From: Pseudomonadota bacterium | Lineage (GTDB): Bacteria; Pseudomonadota; Gammaproteobacteria; Xanthomonadales; Xanthomonadaceae | Direction: 5' to 3' | Length of the DNA: 11,227 nucleotides | Assembly (NCBI GenBank): GCA_023423605.1 | Contig: JAFAFF010000190.1 | Span: 1-11,227, forward strand | Part shown: positions 1 through 8,053 of the stretch, piece by piece | How the letters are laid out: each line of letters opens with the position of its first letter | Position numbering within the stretch: position 1 is the stretch's first letter | Notes under the pieces: model-generated | What the model was told of the DNA's origin: nothing | What the model saw: only the letters and a program-made list of their open reading frames with translations | The model's database searches: none | Program-made: the position numbers and the translations under genes

Positions 1-53
1 CGCTATTGGCTCCCCCGCCGACCTCGGCTAAGGTGGGCATTCCCCGAGTGTAG

Positions 54-695
54 TTGCTGCCTGTGCGCGTTCTCATCGTCGATGATCACACCCTGGTGCG
101 GGCAGGCCTGGGCCGCTTGCTGCAGGGTTTCGCCGACGTGCAGCTGGTGGCCGAAGCCTGCAATGCCGAACAGGCGCTGCAACAAGCGTTGCAGCACGCA
201 CCGGACGTGGTGCTGATGGACCTGTCCCTGCCCGGCCGTACCGGCCTGGAAGCGCTGAGCGACATCCGTGCCCATGCGCCGGGTTCGCGCGTGGTGATGA
301 TGACCATGCATGACGACGTGGCGCACGTGCGCGATGCGCTGGACCGCGGCGCCGTCGGCTTCGTGGTGAAGGATGCCGCCCCGGGCGAACTGGAACTGGC
401 ATTGCGCGCCGCGCATGCCGGCCAGGTGTTCCTGAGCCCGCAGATTTCCGCGAAGATGCTCGCGCCGATGCTCAGCCGCGAGAAGCCGGTCGGCGTGGCC
501 GCGCTGCCGCCCCGCCAGCGCGACATCCTGCGCCGCATAGGCACTGGCCAGAGCACCAAGGAAATCGCCGCCGATCTCGGCATCAGCGTCAAGACAGTGG
601 AAACCCACCGCGCACGGATGATGGAATCACTGGGCTGCCGGCGCGCCACCGACCTGGTGTTGATGGCCGCCCGCCACCAGGGCGAGCTGGACTGA
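54..695 (+). CDS. NarL/FixJ-family two-component response regulator (REC + LuxR-type HTH)
   Basis: A DNA-binding response regulator that should be switched by phosphorylation from a histidine kinase not present here. Residues 1-120 form a CheY-like receiver with acidic pair D10/D11 (VDDH), phosphoacceptor D56 (LMDLSLP), switch residue T84 and conserved K106 (VVKDA). Residues about 150-205 form a LuxR/GerE helix-turn-helix (KEIAADLGISVKTVETHRARM). The length of about 213 aa is normal for the family. The start is uncertain: a TAG stop at 51-53 lies directly before a TTG at 54, and a GTG at 63 would give a protein three residues shorter. There is no upstream ATG in frame, and only a weak GAG at 45-47 could serve as ribosome binding site. 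The gene is followed by a 252-base gap before rpoN2. Its position suggests a role in controlling flagellar or surface functions, but that is inference and I cannot name its target. Confidence 0.9.
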   Translation: MLPVRVLIVDDHTLVRAGLGRLLQGFADVQLVAEACNAEQALQQALQHAPDVVLMDLSLPGRTGLEALSDIRAHAPGSRVVMMTMHDDVAHVRDALDRGAVGFVVKDAAPGELELALRAAHAGQVFLSPQISAKMLAPMLSREKPVGVAALPPRQRDILRRIGTGQSTKEIAADLGISVKTVETHRARMMESLGCRRATDLVLMAARHQGELD

Positions 696-799
696 GCCAT
701 TCGCGACGGATTCCCGCCATGCCGGCGCGCAGGCGATGGAATTCCGGCTGCCGCAGCCCAGACTTTCACCGCAGATCAATGCGTTACGATGACCATCCG

Positions 800-811
800 T
801 CGGAATTCCGA
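800..811. repeat. 12-bp perfect palindrome in the gap before rpoN2
   Basis: TCGGAATTCCGA reads the same on both strands. Its core GGAATTCCG also occurs at 738-746, so the motif appears twice about 64 bases apart. It could be a binding site for a dimeric regulator, such as the response regulator encoded just upstream, or chance. No known operator is matched. Confidence 0.4.
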
Positions 812-828
812 TGCCGTGTAGGGGTATT

Positions 829-851
829 CCTGACATCATGTCAGGCTTTTT
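829..851 (+). terminator. Probable intrinsic terminator or attenuator between the response regulator and rpoN2
   Basis: CCTGACA (829-835), loop TCA, TGTCAGG (839-845) form a perfect 7-bp stem, followed by CTTTTT (846-851). The T run directly after the hairpin is the signature of a rho-independent terminator on the + strand. It lies 133 bases after the response regulator stop and 96 bases before the rpoN2 start, so it would separate the two transcription units. The stem is short and only moderately GC-rich, so an operator function (TGACATCATGTCA is a symmetric site) remains possible. Confidence 0.5.
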
Positions 852-862
852 GCGACAGATGA

Positions 863-875
863 CGGGTTCTACCCG
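863..875. repeat. Small hairpin upstream of rpoN2
   Basis: CGGGT (863-867), loop TCT, ACCCG (871-875) is a perfect 5-bp stem with a 3-base loop. With the dyads at 800-811 and 829-845 it makes the rpoN2 upstream region rich in inverted repeats. I found no convincing sigma-70, sigma-28 or sigma-54 promoter in the 696-947 gap. Nothing else is recognisable there apart from the ribosome binding site of rpoN2. Confidence 0.35.
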
Positions 876-947
876 ATTTCCCCTACCCCCTCCCCACTGC
901 AAGATGTGTTCCATAACGCGCCGGGAGAGGGCGCCAGGGAAACGTCG

Positions 948-2357
948 ATGAAAGCCACGCTTGCCACCCAGCTCGGCCAACAGCTCCACCTGACCCCGCA
1001 GTTGCTGCAGTCCATCCGCCTGCTGCAGCTCGATGGCCTGGCGCTGGAGCAGGAAATCCAGCGCGCCCTGGAAACCAATCCGCTGCTGGAAATCGAAGAT
1101 GCCGGCGACACCGATGCCCCGGCCGATGCGGCGCAGGATCCCGCACTGGACGCCGCCGCCTTCGATGAACTGCCCGACAGCGGCATGTGGGACGTGCCGG
1201 GAGCCAGCTGGCAGGATGGCGACGAGGACCGCATGGCCCGCGTGGCCGCTGGCGAATCCAGCGATCCGCACCTGCGCATCCTGCAGGCACTGGCGCTGGA
1301 ACTGGATGCGCACGCGCTGGGCGTGGCGGCCTTCTGGCTGGAACACTGCGATGACGGCGGCTATCTGGATGCGCCGCTGGAGCAGTTGCAGCTGCTTGCC
1401 AGCGCACGCCTGGATGTGTCCATCGCCGAGGTGGAAGCGGTCCGCCAGCGCCTGCTGCACGGCGATCCGGCCGGCATGGCCGCACAGCATCTTTCCGAAT
1501 GCCTGCAGGCGCAGCTGCGCGAACTGCCCGGCGTGGTCGCGGCGCGCCACCTTGCCGCCCGGTTGCTGGACGGCGACATGGCGCTGCTGGCGGCGCATGA
1601 TTACCCCGCGCTGGCCGCCGCCCACGATGCCGAGGTGGCCGATGTGCTGGAAGCGGTGCGGCTGGTGCTTTCGCTGCAACCGCGCCCGGGCGACCAGCTG
1701 CTGCCGGAACGCAACGTCGTGGTGGTTCCCGATGCGGTGGCCTGGCACGCCGATGGCCAGTGGCGGGTGGCACTGAACCGCCGCAGCAGCCGCCGCGTGA
1801 GCATCAACAGCCAGTACGAACAGGCGTTGGCTGACACTGCCGACGCCAGCCCGGCGATGCGCGAAATGCTTGCCGAGGCACGCTGGCTGACACGCGGCCT
1901 GTCGATGCGTCACGAAACCCTGCTGCGCACCGCGCGGGTGATCGTCGAACGCCAGGCCGCCTTCCTGGTCCACGGCGAAGAGGCAATGGCGCCGCTGACG
2001 CTCAAGGAAGTGGCCGATGCCATCGGCATGCACGAATCCACGGTCTCGCGCATCACCACCGGCAAGTACCTGCAGACCCCGCGCGGCACCTTCGAACTGA
2101 AGCATTTCTTCGCGGTGCGGCTGGAGGGCGCCAGCGTGTCCGGCGCTGCGGTGAAGGCCATGGTGCGGCGCCTGATCGAGGCCGAACCGGCCGGCCGGCC
2201 GCTGGCCGACGAGGCCATCGCCGGCCTGCTGGCACGGCAGGGGGTGAACATTGCCCGCCGTACCGTTGCAAAATACCGCGAACAACTGGACATCGCGCCG
2301 GCGCGCGAACGCCGCCGGCAGGTCGCCCGGCAACCGCTGATGGCCCGCGTGGGCTGA
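948..2357 (+). CDS. rpoN2: RNA polymerase sigma-54 factor (flagellar-locus paralogue)
   Basis: Sigma-54 directs RNA polymerase to -24/-12 promoters and needs an ATP-driven activator such as FleQ to open them. The glutamine- and leucine-rich region I is at residues 1-50 (QLGQQLHLTPQLLQSIRLLQL). An acidic region II follows to about residue 95, then the core-binding domain. The helix-turn-helix is at about 351-372 (LKEVADAIGMHESTVSRIT), and the diagnostic RpoN box is ARRTVAKYRE at 436-445. The length of 469 aa is normal. The ATG at 948 is chosen because region I starts right there and AGGGA lies 7 bases upstream. An in-frame ATG at 906 would add 14 residues unlike the family. Xanthomonads commonly carry two rpoN genes, and the copy next to vemR and fleQ is the one called rpoN2. 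That paralogue assignment rests on gene neighbourhood. Confidence 0.95.
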   Translation: MKATLATQLGQQLHLTPQLLQSIRLLQLDGLALEQEIQRALETNPLLEIEDAGDTDAPADAAQDPALDAAAFDELPDSGMWDVPGASWQDGDEDRMARVAAGESSDPHLRILQALALELDAHALGVAAFWLEHCDDGGYLDAPLEQLQLLASARLDVSIAEVEAVRQRLLHGDPAGMAAQHLSECLQAQLRELPGVVAARHLAARLLDGDMALLAAHDYPALAAAHDAEVADVLEAVRLVLSLQPRPGDQLLPERNVVVVPDAVAWHADGQWRVALNRRSSRRVSINSQYEQALADTADASPAMREMLAEARWLTRGLSMRHETLLRTARVIVERQAAFLVHGEEAMAPLTLKEVADAIGMHESTVSRITTGKYLQTPRGTFELKHFFAVRLEGASVSGAAVKAMVRRLIEAEPAGRPLADEAIAGLLARQGVNIARRTVAKYREQLDIAPARERRRQVARQPLMARVG

Positions 2358-2366
2358 GGACACCGC

Positions 2367-2739
2367 ATGAACAAGCTCACCGTGCTGCTGGTCGACGACC
2401 ACGAGGGATTCATCAACGCCGCCATGCGCCACTTCCGCAAGGTGGACTGGCTGGACGTGGTGGGCAGCGCCGCCAACGGGCTGGAGGCCATCGCGCGTTC
2501 GGAGGCACTGCGTCCGCAGGTGGTGCTGATGGACCTGGCCATGCCGGAAATGGGCGGCCTGCAGGCGACCCGCCTGATCAAATCGCAGGACGATGCACCC
2601 TACATCGTCATCGCCAGCCACTTCGACGATGCCGAACACCGCGAGCATGCACTGCGCGCCGGTGCCGACAACTTCGTCAGCAAGCTGTCCTACATCCAGG
2701 ATGTCATGGCGATCCTGGAAGGCTTCAAGGCTGCCGACG

Positions 2740-2747
<8 letters not shown>
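2367..2747 (+). CDS. vemR: Single-domain response regulator VemR
   Basis: A stand-alone receiver of 126 aa with no output domain. The acidic pair D10/D11 (LLVDDHE), phosphoacceptor D56 (LMDLAMP), S84 at the switch position and K106 (VSKLS) are all in place, so it should be phosphorylatable. The position between rpoN2 and fleQ is that of VemR in Xanthomonas, where it affects motility, exopolysaccharide and virulence and has been linked to FleQ. The function here is carried over from that family and is not seen in the sequence. The start ATG follows the rpoN2 stop by 9 bases, and its ribosome binding site (GAGGA) overlaps that stop codon. The last 8 bases overlap the start of fleQ, which implies coupled translation and roughly matched amounts of the two proteins. 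The cognate kinase is not in the window. Confidence 0.9.
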
Positions 2748-4205
<1,458 letters not shown>

Positions 4206-4209
<4 letters not shown>

Positions 4210-4228
4210 AGCCGGGCTCTGCCCGGCT
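4206..4228 (+). repeat. SMAG-type REP element, first dimer, left arm
   Basis: A GTAG head (4206-4209) is followed by a perfect 8-bp stem AGCCGGGC / GCCCGGCT with loop TCT. The 23-bp size and GTAG head fit the SMAG family of short palindromes of Stenotrophomonas maltophilia. The TAG of the head is the fleQ stop codon. A hairpin right after a stop codon may stabilise or end the mRNA. Confidence 0.88.
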
Positions 4229-4243
4229 GGGGCCTCACCGCGC

Positions 4244-4266
4244 AGCGGGGCAGAGCCCCGCTCTAC
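4244..4266 (-). repeat. SMAG-type REP element, first dimer, right arm (inverted)
   Basis: AGCGGGGC / GCCCCGCT with loop AGA, ending in CTAC, which is the GTAG head read on the other strand. It is inverted relative to the arm at 4206-4228 across a 15-base spacer. The two arms differ only by a compensated C/G swap in the stem, so each hairpin stays perfectly paired. Tail-to-tail pairing of this kind is typical of REP dimers. Confidence 0.88.
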
Positions 4267-4332
4267 GATCGCCATGCACAGCGGACACCCCCCGCCGTGC
4301 GATCGCCATGCACAGCGCCCCCGCTCCACGAT
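4256..4332 (+). repeat. Degenerate tandem copies of the REP right half plus flank
   Basis: A 28-base unit made of the end of the SMAG right arm plus its flank (CCCCGC...GATCGCCATGCACAGCG) occurs at 4256-4283 and again at 4290-4317 with only a few changes in the CTAC region. A shortened third start (CCCCGCTCCACGAT) is at 4319-4332. The 18-base core CGATCGCCATGCACAGCG is exact at 4266-4283 and 4300-4317. This looks like local duplication at the edge of the REP element. Confidence 0.7.
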
Positions 4333-4405
4333 GCTTCTGCAGCTTTTTGCAATGCAGGAACATCACCGGTGGCCCACGCTGCAGCTTCCAACCGTGGAGC
4401 TCCTC

Positions 4406-4849
4406 ATGCGAACCGCTTCGTTGTGCCTCTCCGCAACCGCCCTGCTGCTCTCGTCCAATGCCCTCGCCAGTGGGCCCGGCCCTGGCTGCCGTGTGCCTGA
4501 GCGTCTTGATGGCCGCACGTTCCTCAACGTCACCGACCCCCTGCCCGCGGCAGACAATCCGCATGCGGGACGCACAGTCCGGGTTGATTTCGACAGCCTG
4601 CAGTACGTACTGGAAGTCATCGACAGCCCCGTGCGCGCTGACGGCTACTACCGCTACCAGCAGCTGGCACCGCACATCGGCAAGATCACCTTCCAGGAGA
4701 ACTACCAGGGCGACACCAGCCTCTACCAGTTGCTGCTGACCTGCCTGACCGATCACGAAGGACGCTTCATCTTCACCCAGTTCGATGGCCCCATCCCACC
4801 CGCACGCCGGCAGAACGGCGGCCGCTGGACGCTCCAGCCCGCCACGTAG
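4406..4849 (+). CDS. Predicted secreted small protein of unknown function
   Basis: A 147-aa protein with a clear signal peptide: MRTASLCLSATALLLSSNALA, with likely cleavage after A21 (ALA motif). It should therefore act in the periplasm or outside the cell. The mature part has two cysteines, C28 and C113, that could form a disulfide, and alternates polar and hydrophobic residues as a beta-rich fold would (RTVRVDFDSLQYVLEVIDSP, GYYRYQQLAP, FIFTQFDGP). This pattern vaguely recalls MoaF/calycin-like small barrels, but that is a weak impression. Start choice: GGAG at 4396-4399 lies 6 bases before the ATG, and the signal peptide begins there. Upstream in-frame ATGs such as 4274 lie inside the repeat region. 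The stop TAG is the head of a second SMAG repeat. The gene has no evident flagellar role and is bracketed by REP dimers inside a flagellar locus. I see no clear promoter of its own. Confidence 0.75.
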   Translation: MRTASLCLSATALLLSSNALASGPGPGCRVPERLDGRTFLNVTDPLPAADNPHAGRTVRVDFDSLQYVLEVIDSPVRADGYYRYQQLAPHIGKITFQENYQGDTSLYQLLLTCLTDHEGRFIFTQFDGPIPPARRQNGGRWTLQPAT

Positions 4850-4868
4850 AGCCGGGCTCTGCCCGGCT
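4846..4868 (+). repeat. SMAG-type REP element, second dimer, left arm
   Basis: Identical over all 23 bases to the arm at 4206-4228: GTAG head, stem AGCCGGGC / GCCCGGCT, loop TCT. The TAG at 4847-4849 is the stop codon of the secreted-protein gene, the same arrangement as at the end of fleQ. Confidence 0.88.
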
Positions 4869-4882
4869 GAGAGATACAGCCC

Positions 4883-4905
4883 AGCGGGGCAGAGCCCCGC
4901 TCTAC
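4883..4905 (-). repeat. SMAG-type REP element, second dimer, right arm (inverted)
   Basis: Identical over 23 bases to the arm at 4244-4266, and inverted relative to 4846-4868 across a 14-base spacer whose sequence differs from that of the first dimer. A short run at 4911-4921 (CTCTGCCCGCT) resembles part of another arm and may be a relic. Confidence 0.87.
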
Positions 4906-4944
4906 ACGCCCTCTGCCCGCTGTCACAACACCGCGCGGCGGAAT

Positions 4945-4960
4945 CCCGGCGCGCGCCGGG
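4945..4960. repeat. 16-bp perfect palindrome just upstream of the fliE promoter
   Basis: CCCGGCGCGCGCCGGG is fully symmetric and ends 10 bases before the -24 element of the sigma-54 promoter. It could be an operator, a strong hairpin that blocks read-through from the upstream gene, or a by-product of high GC. It lacks the GTAG head and so is not a SMAG element. Confidence 0.5.
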
Positions 4961-4970
4961 CAGACGGTTC

Positions 4971-4986
4971 CGGCACGGCACTTGCA
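4971..4986 (+). promoter_or_regulatory. Sigma-54 (-24/-12) promoter of the fliE operon
   Basis: CGGCACGGCACTTGCA matches the sigma-54 consensus TGGCACG-N4-TTGCA at all but the first base. The essential GG (4972-4973) and GC (4984-4985) are separated by exactly 10 bases. Transcription would start near 4997, about 40 bases before the favoured fliE start. RpoN2 and FleQ, encoded 1-4 kb upstream, are the obvious sigma factor and activator. Confidence 0.88.
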
Positions 4987-5037
4987 TGAACGCACGGGCA
5001 GGCCCTGCTCCGCTCCCGCTTCATGGAACAGCTCCAC

Positions 5038-5400
5038 ATGACCCACTCCGTCACTTCGATCCTTTCGCAGATACGCAGCTTCCAGACGCAGGCAAGCCAG
5101 ACCGTGGCCCGCCCGCTGGCGGAAATGCCGCGCAGCGACGCGATTCCCGGCACCACCGGGGTGGGCGCGCCGGCACCGGCCAGCTTCAGCGAAACCCTGC
5201 GCGGCGCACTGGCCGGGGTGAATGAAGCGCAGCAGACGGCCGGCACGCTGGCGCGTGATTTCGAACTCGGCAAGCCCGGGGCCGACCTGGCCCGGGTGAT
5301 GGTGGCCTCGCAACAATCCCAGATCGCCTTCCGCGCCACCGTGGAAGTCCGCAACCGTCTCGTCCAGGCTTACCAGGACGTGATGAACATGCCGCTGTAA
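5038..5400 (+). CDS. fliE: Flagellar hook-basal body protein FliE
   Basis: FliE joins the MS ring to the rod and is among the first substrates of the flagellar export apparatus. This protein has 120 aa, slightly longer than the roughly 104 aa of enteric FliE. The variable N-terminal part is followed by the conserved C-terminal helix region FSETLRGALAGVNEAQQTAG...DLARVMVASQQSQIAFRATVEVRNRLVQAYQDVMNMPL, which is diagnostic. The ATG at 5038 (MTHSVTSIL) is preferred because GGAACAG lies upstream at a usable distance and the family begins with this kind of sequence. The in-frame ATG at 5023 would add five residues (MEQLH) and has no ribosome binding site. It is the first gene after the sigma-54 promoter and lies 12 bases ahead of fliF. 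Confidence 0.95.
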   Translation: MTHSVTSILSQIRSFQTQASQTVARPLAEMPRSDAIPGTTGVGAPAPASFSETLRGALAGVNEAQQTAGTLARDFELGKPGADLARVMVASQQSQIAFRATVEVRNRLVQAYQDVMNMPL

Positions 5401-5412
5401 GGACCGCGCACG

Positions 5413-7059
5413 ATGGCATTGACGCTCTCCAAGGAATCGCTCAGCACCGAAAAGGCCGGGCAGTGGTTCGACCGCCTGCAGAGCCTGCAGATCGCACGCA
5501 GGCTCGGCCTGATGGCGATGATCGCGGTGGCCGTGGCTGCCGGCCTGGCGGTGTTCTTCTGGTCGCAGAAGCCCGGCTACGTGCCGCTGTACACCGGCCT
5601 GGACCAGAAGGCGACCGCCGAGGCCACCGACCTGCTGCGCACCGCGCAGATTCCGTTCGAGCTGGACCCGGCCACCGGCGGCATCACCGTGCCGGAAAAG
5701 AACCTGCACGACGCCCGCCTGAAACTGGCCGGCTCCGGGCTGACCGACAGCGGCCGGCTCGGCTTCGAACTGATGGAGCGCGACCCCGGCTTCGGCGTCA
5801 GCCAGTTCGTGGAAAGCGCGCGCTACCAGCACTCGCTGGAAACCGAACTGTCGCGCACCATAAACACCCTGCGCCCGGTGCGCGATTCGCGCGTGCACCT
5901 GGCCATCCCCAAGCCCAGCGCCTTCACCCGCCAGCGCGACGTCGCCAGCGCTTCGGTGGTGCTGGAACTGCGTGGCGGCCAGCAGCTGGAACGCGGCCAG
6001 GTCGATGCCATCGTGCACATGGTGGCGGCCAGCATTCCGGATCTTGCACCGGAGCGTGTGACCGTGGTGGACCAGAGCGGCAACATGCTCAGCGTGTCCG
6101 ATCCGAACAGCGAAGCGGCGATGAACGCTGCCCAGTTCGAACAGGTGCGCCGCCAGGAAACCTCGTTCAACCAGCGCATCCGCGAACTGCTGGAACCGAT
6201 GACCGGCCCCGGCCGGGTCAAGCCGGAAGTCAGCGTGGACATGGATTTCTCCACCATCGAAGAAGCCCGCGAGCTGTACAACGGCGAACCGGCGAAGGTG
6301 CGCAGCGAGCAGACCAGCGAGAATTCGACCACCACCACCGGCCCGCAGGGCGTGCCCGGTGCCACCAGCAACGCCCCGCCCGGCCAGCCCACCCCGGCTC
6401 CGGCAACCGCGCAGGCACCGGTGGAAACCTCGCGCAACGCCACCCGCAACTACGAACTGGACCGCACCCTGCAGCACACCCGGCAGCCGGCCGGGCGCAT
6501 CCAGCGCGTGTCGGTGGCGGTGCTGCTGGACAACGTGCCGCGCGCCGGTGCCGACGGCAAGCTGCGCGAGCAGGCGCTGTCGGCCGCCGAACTCACCCGC
6601 ATCGAAGGGCTGGTCAAGCAGGCGGTGGGCTTCAATGCCGAGCGCGGCGATACCGTTTCGGTGATGAACGCACCGTTCGTGCGCGACACCACGCCGGTGG
6701 AAGGGCCGGCCTGGTGGGAACTGCCCTGGGTACACGACGGCCTGCGCCTGCTGCTTGGCGCGGTGGTGGTGCTGGCGCTGCTGTTCGGCGTGCTGCGCCC
6801 TGCCCTGCGCTCCATCAGCGGCAATGGACCGAAGCCGGCGCAGATCGCGCAGGAGCCGCTGACCGCCGATGTGCAGCTGGTGGACGACGAACTGGACCTG
6901 CCGGCGCTGGAACGCCAGCGTGCCGCACAGGCCGCCGGCAATCCGCTGGCGCTGCCGGTGGATTCGTATGAAGAACGCCTGCGCATGGCCCGCGAAGCGG
7001 TGAAGACCGATTCCAAGCGCGTGGCGCAGGTGGTCAAGGGCTGGGTGGCCAATGACTGA
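5413..7059 (+). CDS. fliF: Flagellar MS-ring protein FliF
   Basis: FliF forms the MS ring in the inner membrane, the base on which rotor, rod and export gate are built. It has 548 aa, normal for the family. A first membrane helix is at about residues 31-51 (LGLMAMIAVAVAAGLAVFFW). The periplasmic YscJ/FliF ring-building domains follow (about 52-430), including the typical segment GLTDSGRLGFELMERDPGFGVSQF at about 109-132 and a low-complexity Thr/Pro/Ala insertion at about 300-340. A second membrane helix is at about 443-465 (LRLLLGAVVVLALLFGVLRP). The cytoplasmic C-terminal tail (about 515-548, YEERLRMAREAVKTDSKRVAQVVKGWV) is the FliG-binding element. AAGGA at 5399-5403 overlaps the fliE stop and serves as ribosome binding site. 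The end overlaps fliG by 8 bases. Confidence 0.97.
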   Translation: MALTLSKESLSTEKAGQWFDRLQSLQIARRLGLMAMIAVAVAAGLAVFFWSQKPGYVPLYTGLDQKATAEATDLLRTAQIPFELDPATGGITVPEKNLHDARLKLAGSGLTDSGRLGFELMERDPGFGVSQFVESARYQHSLETELSRTINTLRPVRDSRVHLAIPKPSAFTRQRDVASASVVLELRGGQQLERGQVDAIVHMVAASIPDLAPERVTVVDQSGNMLSVSDPNSEAAMNAAQFEQVRRQETSFNQRIRELLEPMTGPGRVKPEVSVDMDFSTIEEARELYNGEPAKVRSEQTSENSTTTTGPQGVPGATSNAPPGQPTPAPATAQAPVETSRNATRNYELDRTLQHTRQPAGRIQRVSVAVLLDNVPRAGADGKLREQALSAAELTRIEGLVKQAVGFNAERGDTVSVMNAPFVRDTTPVEGPAWWELPWVHDGLRLLLGAVVVLALLFGVLRPALRSISGNGPKPAQIAQEPLTADVQLVDDELDLPALERQRAAQAAGNPLALPVDSYEERLRMAREAVKTDSKRVAQVVKGWVAND

Positions 7060-8053
7060 GATGCTGCTGAGCGGCGTTCAGCGCGCCGCGATCCTGCTGT
7101 TGTCGCTGGGTGAACAGGAAGCGGCCGACGTGCTGCGCCACATGGAACCCAAGGAGGTGCAGAAGATCGGCATCGCCATGGCCACCATGACCGACGTGAC
7201 CCGCGAGCAGGTGGAAGGGGTGATGGACACCTTCAACAACGCGCTGATGTCCAAGACCTCGCTCGGCGTCGGCTCGGACGACTACATCCGCAACATGCTG
7301 GTGCAGGCGCTGGGCAGCGAAAAGGCCAACAGCCTGATCGACCGCATCCTGCTGGGCCGCAACACCACCGGCCTGGACGCCCTGAAGTGGATGGACCCGC
7401 GTGCGGTGGCCGACCTGGTCCGCAACGAGCATCCGCAGATCATCGCCATCGTGATGGCGCACCTGGAAACCGACCAGGCCGCCGAAGCGCTGAAGCTGCT
7501 TCCCGAACGCACCCGCGTGGACGTGCTGTTGCGCATCGCCACCCTGGATGGCATTCCACCCAATGCCCTCAATGAACTCAACGAGATCATGGAGCGGCAG
7601 TTTTCCGGCAGCCAGAACCTGAAGTCATCGAGCATCGGTGGCGTGCAGGTGGCCGCCAACATCCTCAACTTCATGGACAGTGGCCAGGACCAGGCCATCC
7701 TTGGCGCCATCGCCCGCGTGGATGCCCCGCTCAGCAACCGCATCCAGGAAATGATGTTCGTGTTCGACGACCTGGTGGACCTGGACGACCGCGAAATGCA
7801 GCTGGTGCTGCGCGAAGTCAGCGGCGAGCGGCTGGGCCTGGCCCTGCGCGGCGCGGACATCAAGGTGCGCGACAAGATCACCCGCAACATGTCCCAGCGT
7901 GCGGCGGAAATCCTGCTGGAAGACATGGAAGCGCGCGGCCCGGTGCGGCTTTCCGACGTGGAAGGCGCGCAGCGCGAGATCCTGGCCATCGTCAAGCGCA
8001 TGGCCGATGAAGGCACCGTGGCCCTGGGCGGCAGCGCGGAGGCGATGCTGTGA
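7052..8053 (+). CDS. fliG: Flagellar motor switch protein FliG
   Basis: FliG sits on the cytoplasmic face of the MS ring, binds FliM and takes up torque from the MotAB stators. It has 333 aa, the usual length. The N-terminal FliF-binding domain (1-100) is followed by the middle domain with the FliM-contact motif EHPQ (126-129), a Gly hinge (197-198), the MFVF motif (235-238) and the C-terminal torque domain. The charged stator-contact residues of E. coli FliG (K264, R281, D288, D289, R297) correspond to R266, R283, E290, D291 and R299 here by my alignment, with charge preserved throughout. This suggests a functional motor. The ATG at 7052 overlaps the fliF end by 8 bases. An ATG at 7061 is a possible alternative. 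Confidence 0.97.
   Translation: MTEMLLSGVQRAAILLLSLGEQEAADVLRHMEPKEVQKIGIAMATMTDVTREQVEGVMDTFNNALMSKTSLGVGSDDYIRNMLVQALGSEKANSLIDRILLGRNTTGLDALKWMDPRAVADLVRNEHPQIIAIVMAHLETDQAAEALKLLPERTRVDVLLRIATLDGIPPNALNELNEIMERQFSGSQNLKSSSIGGVQVAANILNFMDSGQDQAILGAIARVDAPLSNRIQEMMFVFDDLVDLDDREMQLVLREVSGERLGLALRGADIKVRDKITRNMSQRAAEILLEDMEARGPVRLSDVEGAQREILAIVKRMADEGTVALGGSAEAML

Noticed and set aside
737-752. Possible sigma-54 promoter upstream of rpoN2 (TGGAATTCCGGCTGCC)
   Set aside because: GG-N10-GC spacing is present, but the CACG and TTGC blocks are poorly matched, and such weak matches are expected by chance in GC-rich DNA.
2593-2739. Upstream extension of fleQ to an ATG at 2593
   Set aside because: It would lie inside vemR in another frame and add 49 residues without family resemblance. 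The ATG at 2740 gives a normal FleQ N-terminus.
4266-4317. CRISPR-like direct repeat (two 18-base copies)
   Set aside because: There are only two exact copies, the spacing is 16 bases, and the unit is explained as an extension of the adjacent REP element.
4338-4356. Sigma-54-like TTTTTGCA before the secreted-protein gene
   Set aside because: The -24 position reads CT instead of GG, so the essential half is missing.
4274-4405. Longer N-terminus for the secreted protein from ATG 4274
   Set aside because: It runs through the repeat copies and would bury the signal peptide 44 residues inside the chain. The ATG at 4406 has its own GGAG site.
5023-5037. Earlier fliE start at ATG 5023
   Set aside because: No ribosome binding site precedes it. 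The GGAACAG that would be its own first codons is better read as the ribosome binding site of ATG 5038.
6300-6440. Thr/Pro/Ala-rich run in fliF as a possible insertion or frameshift
   Set aside because: The frame is intact on both sides, and a variable low-complexity loop at this position is common in FliF proteins.
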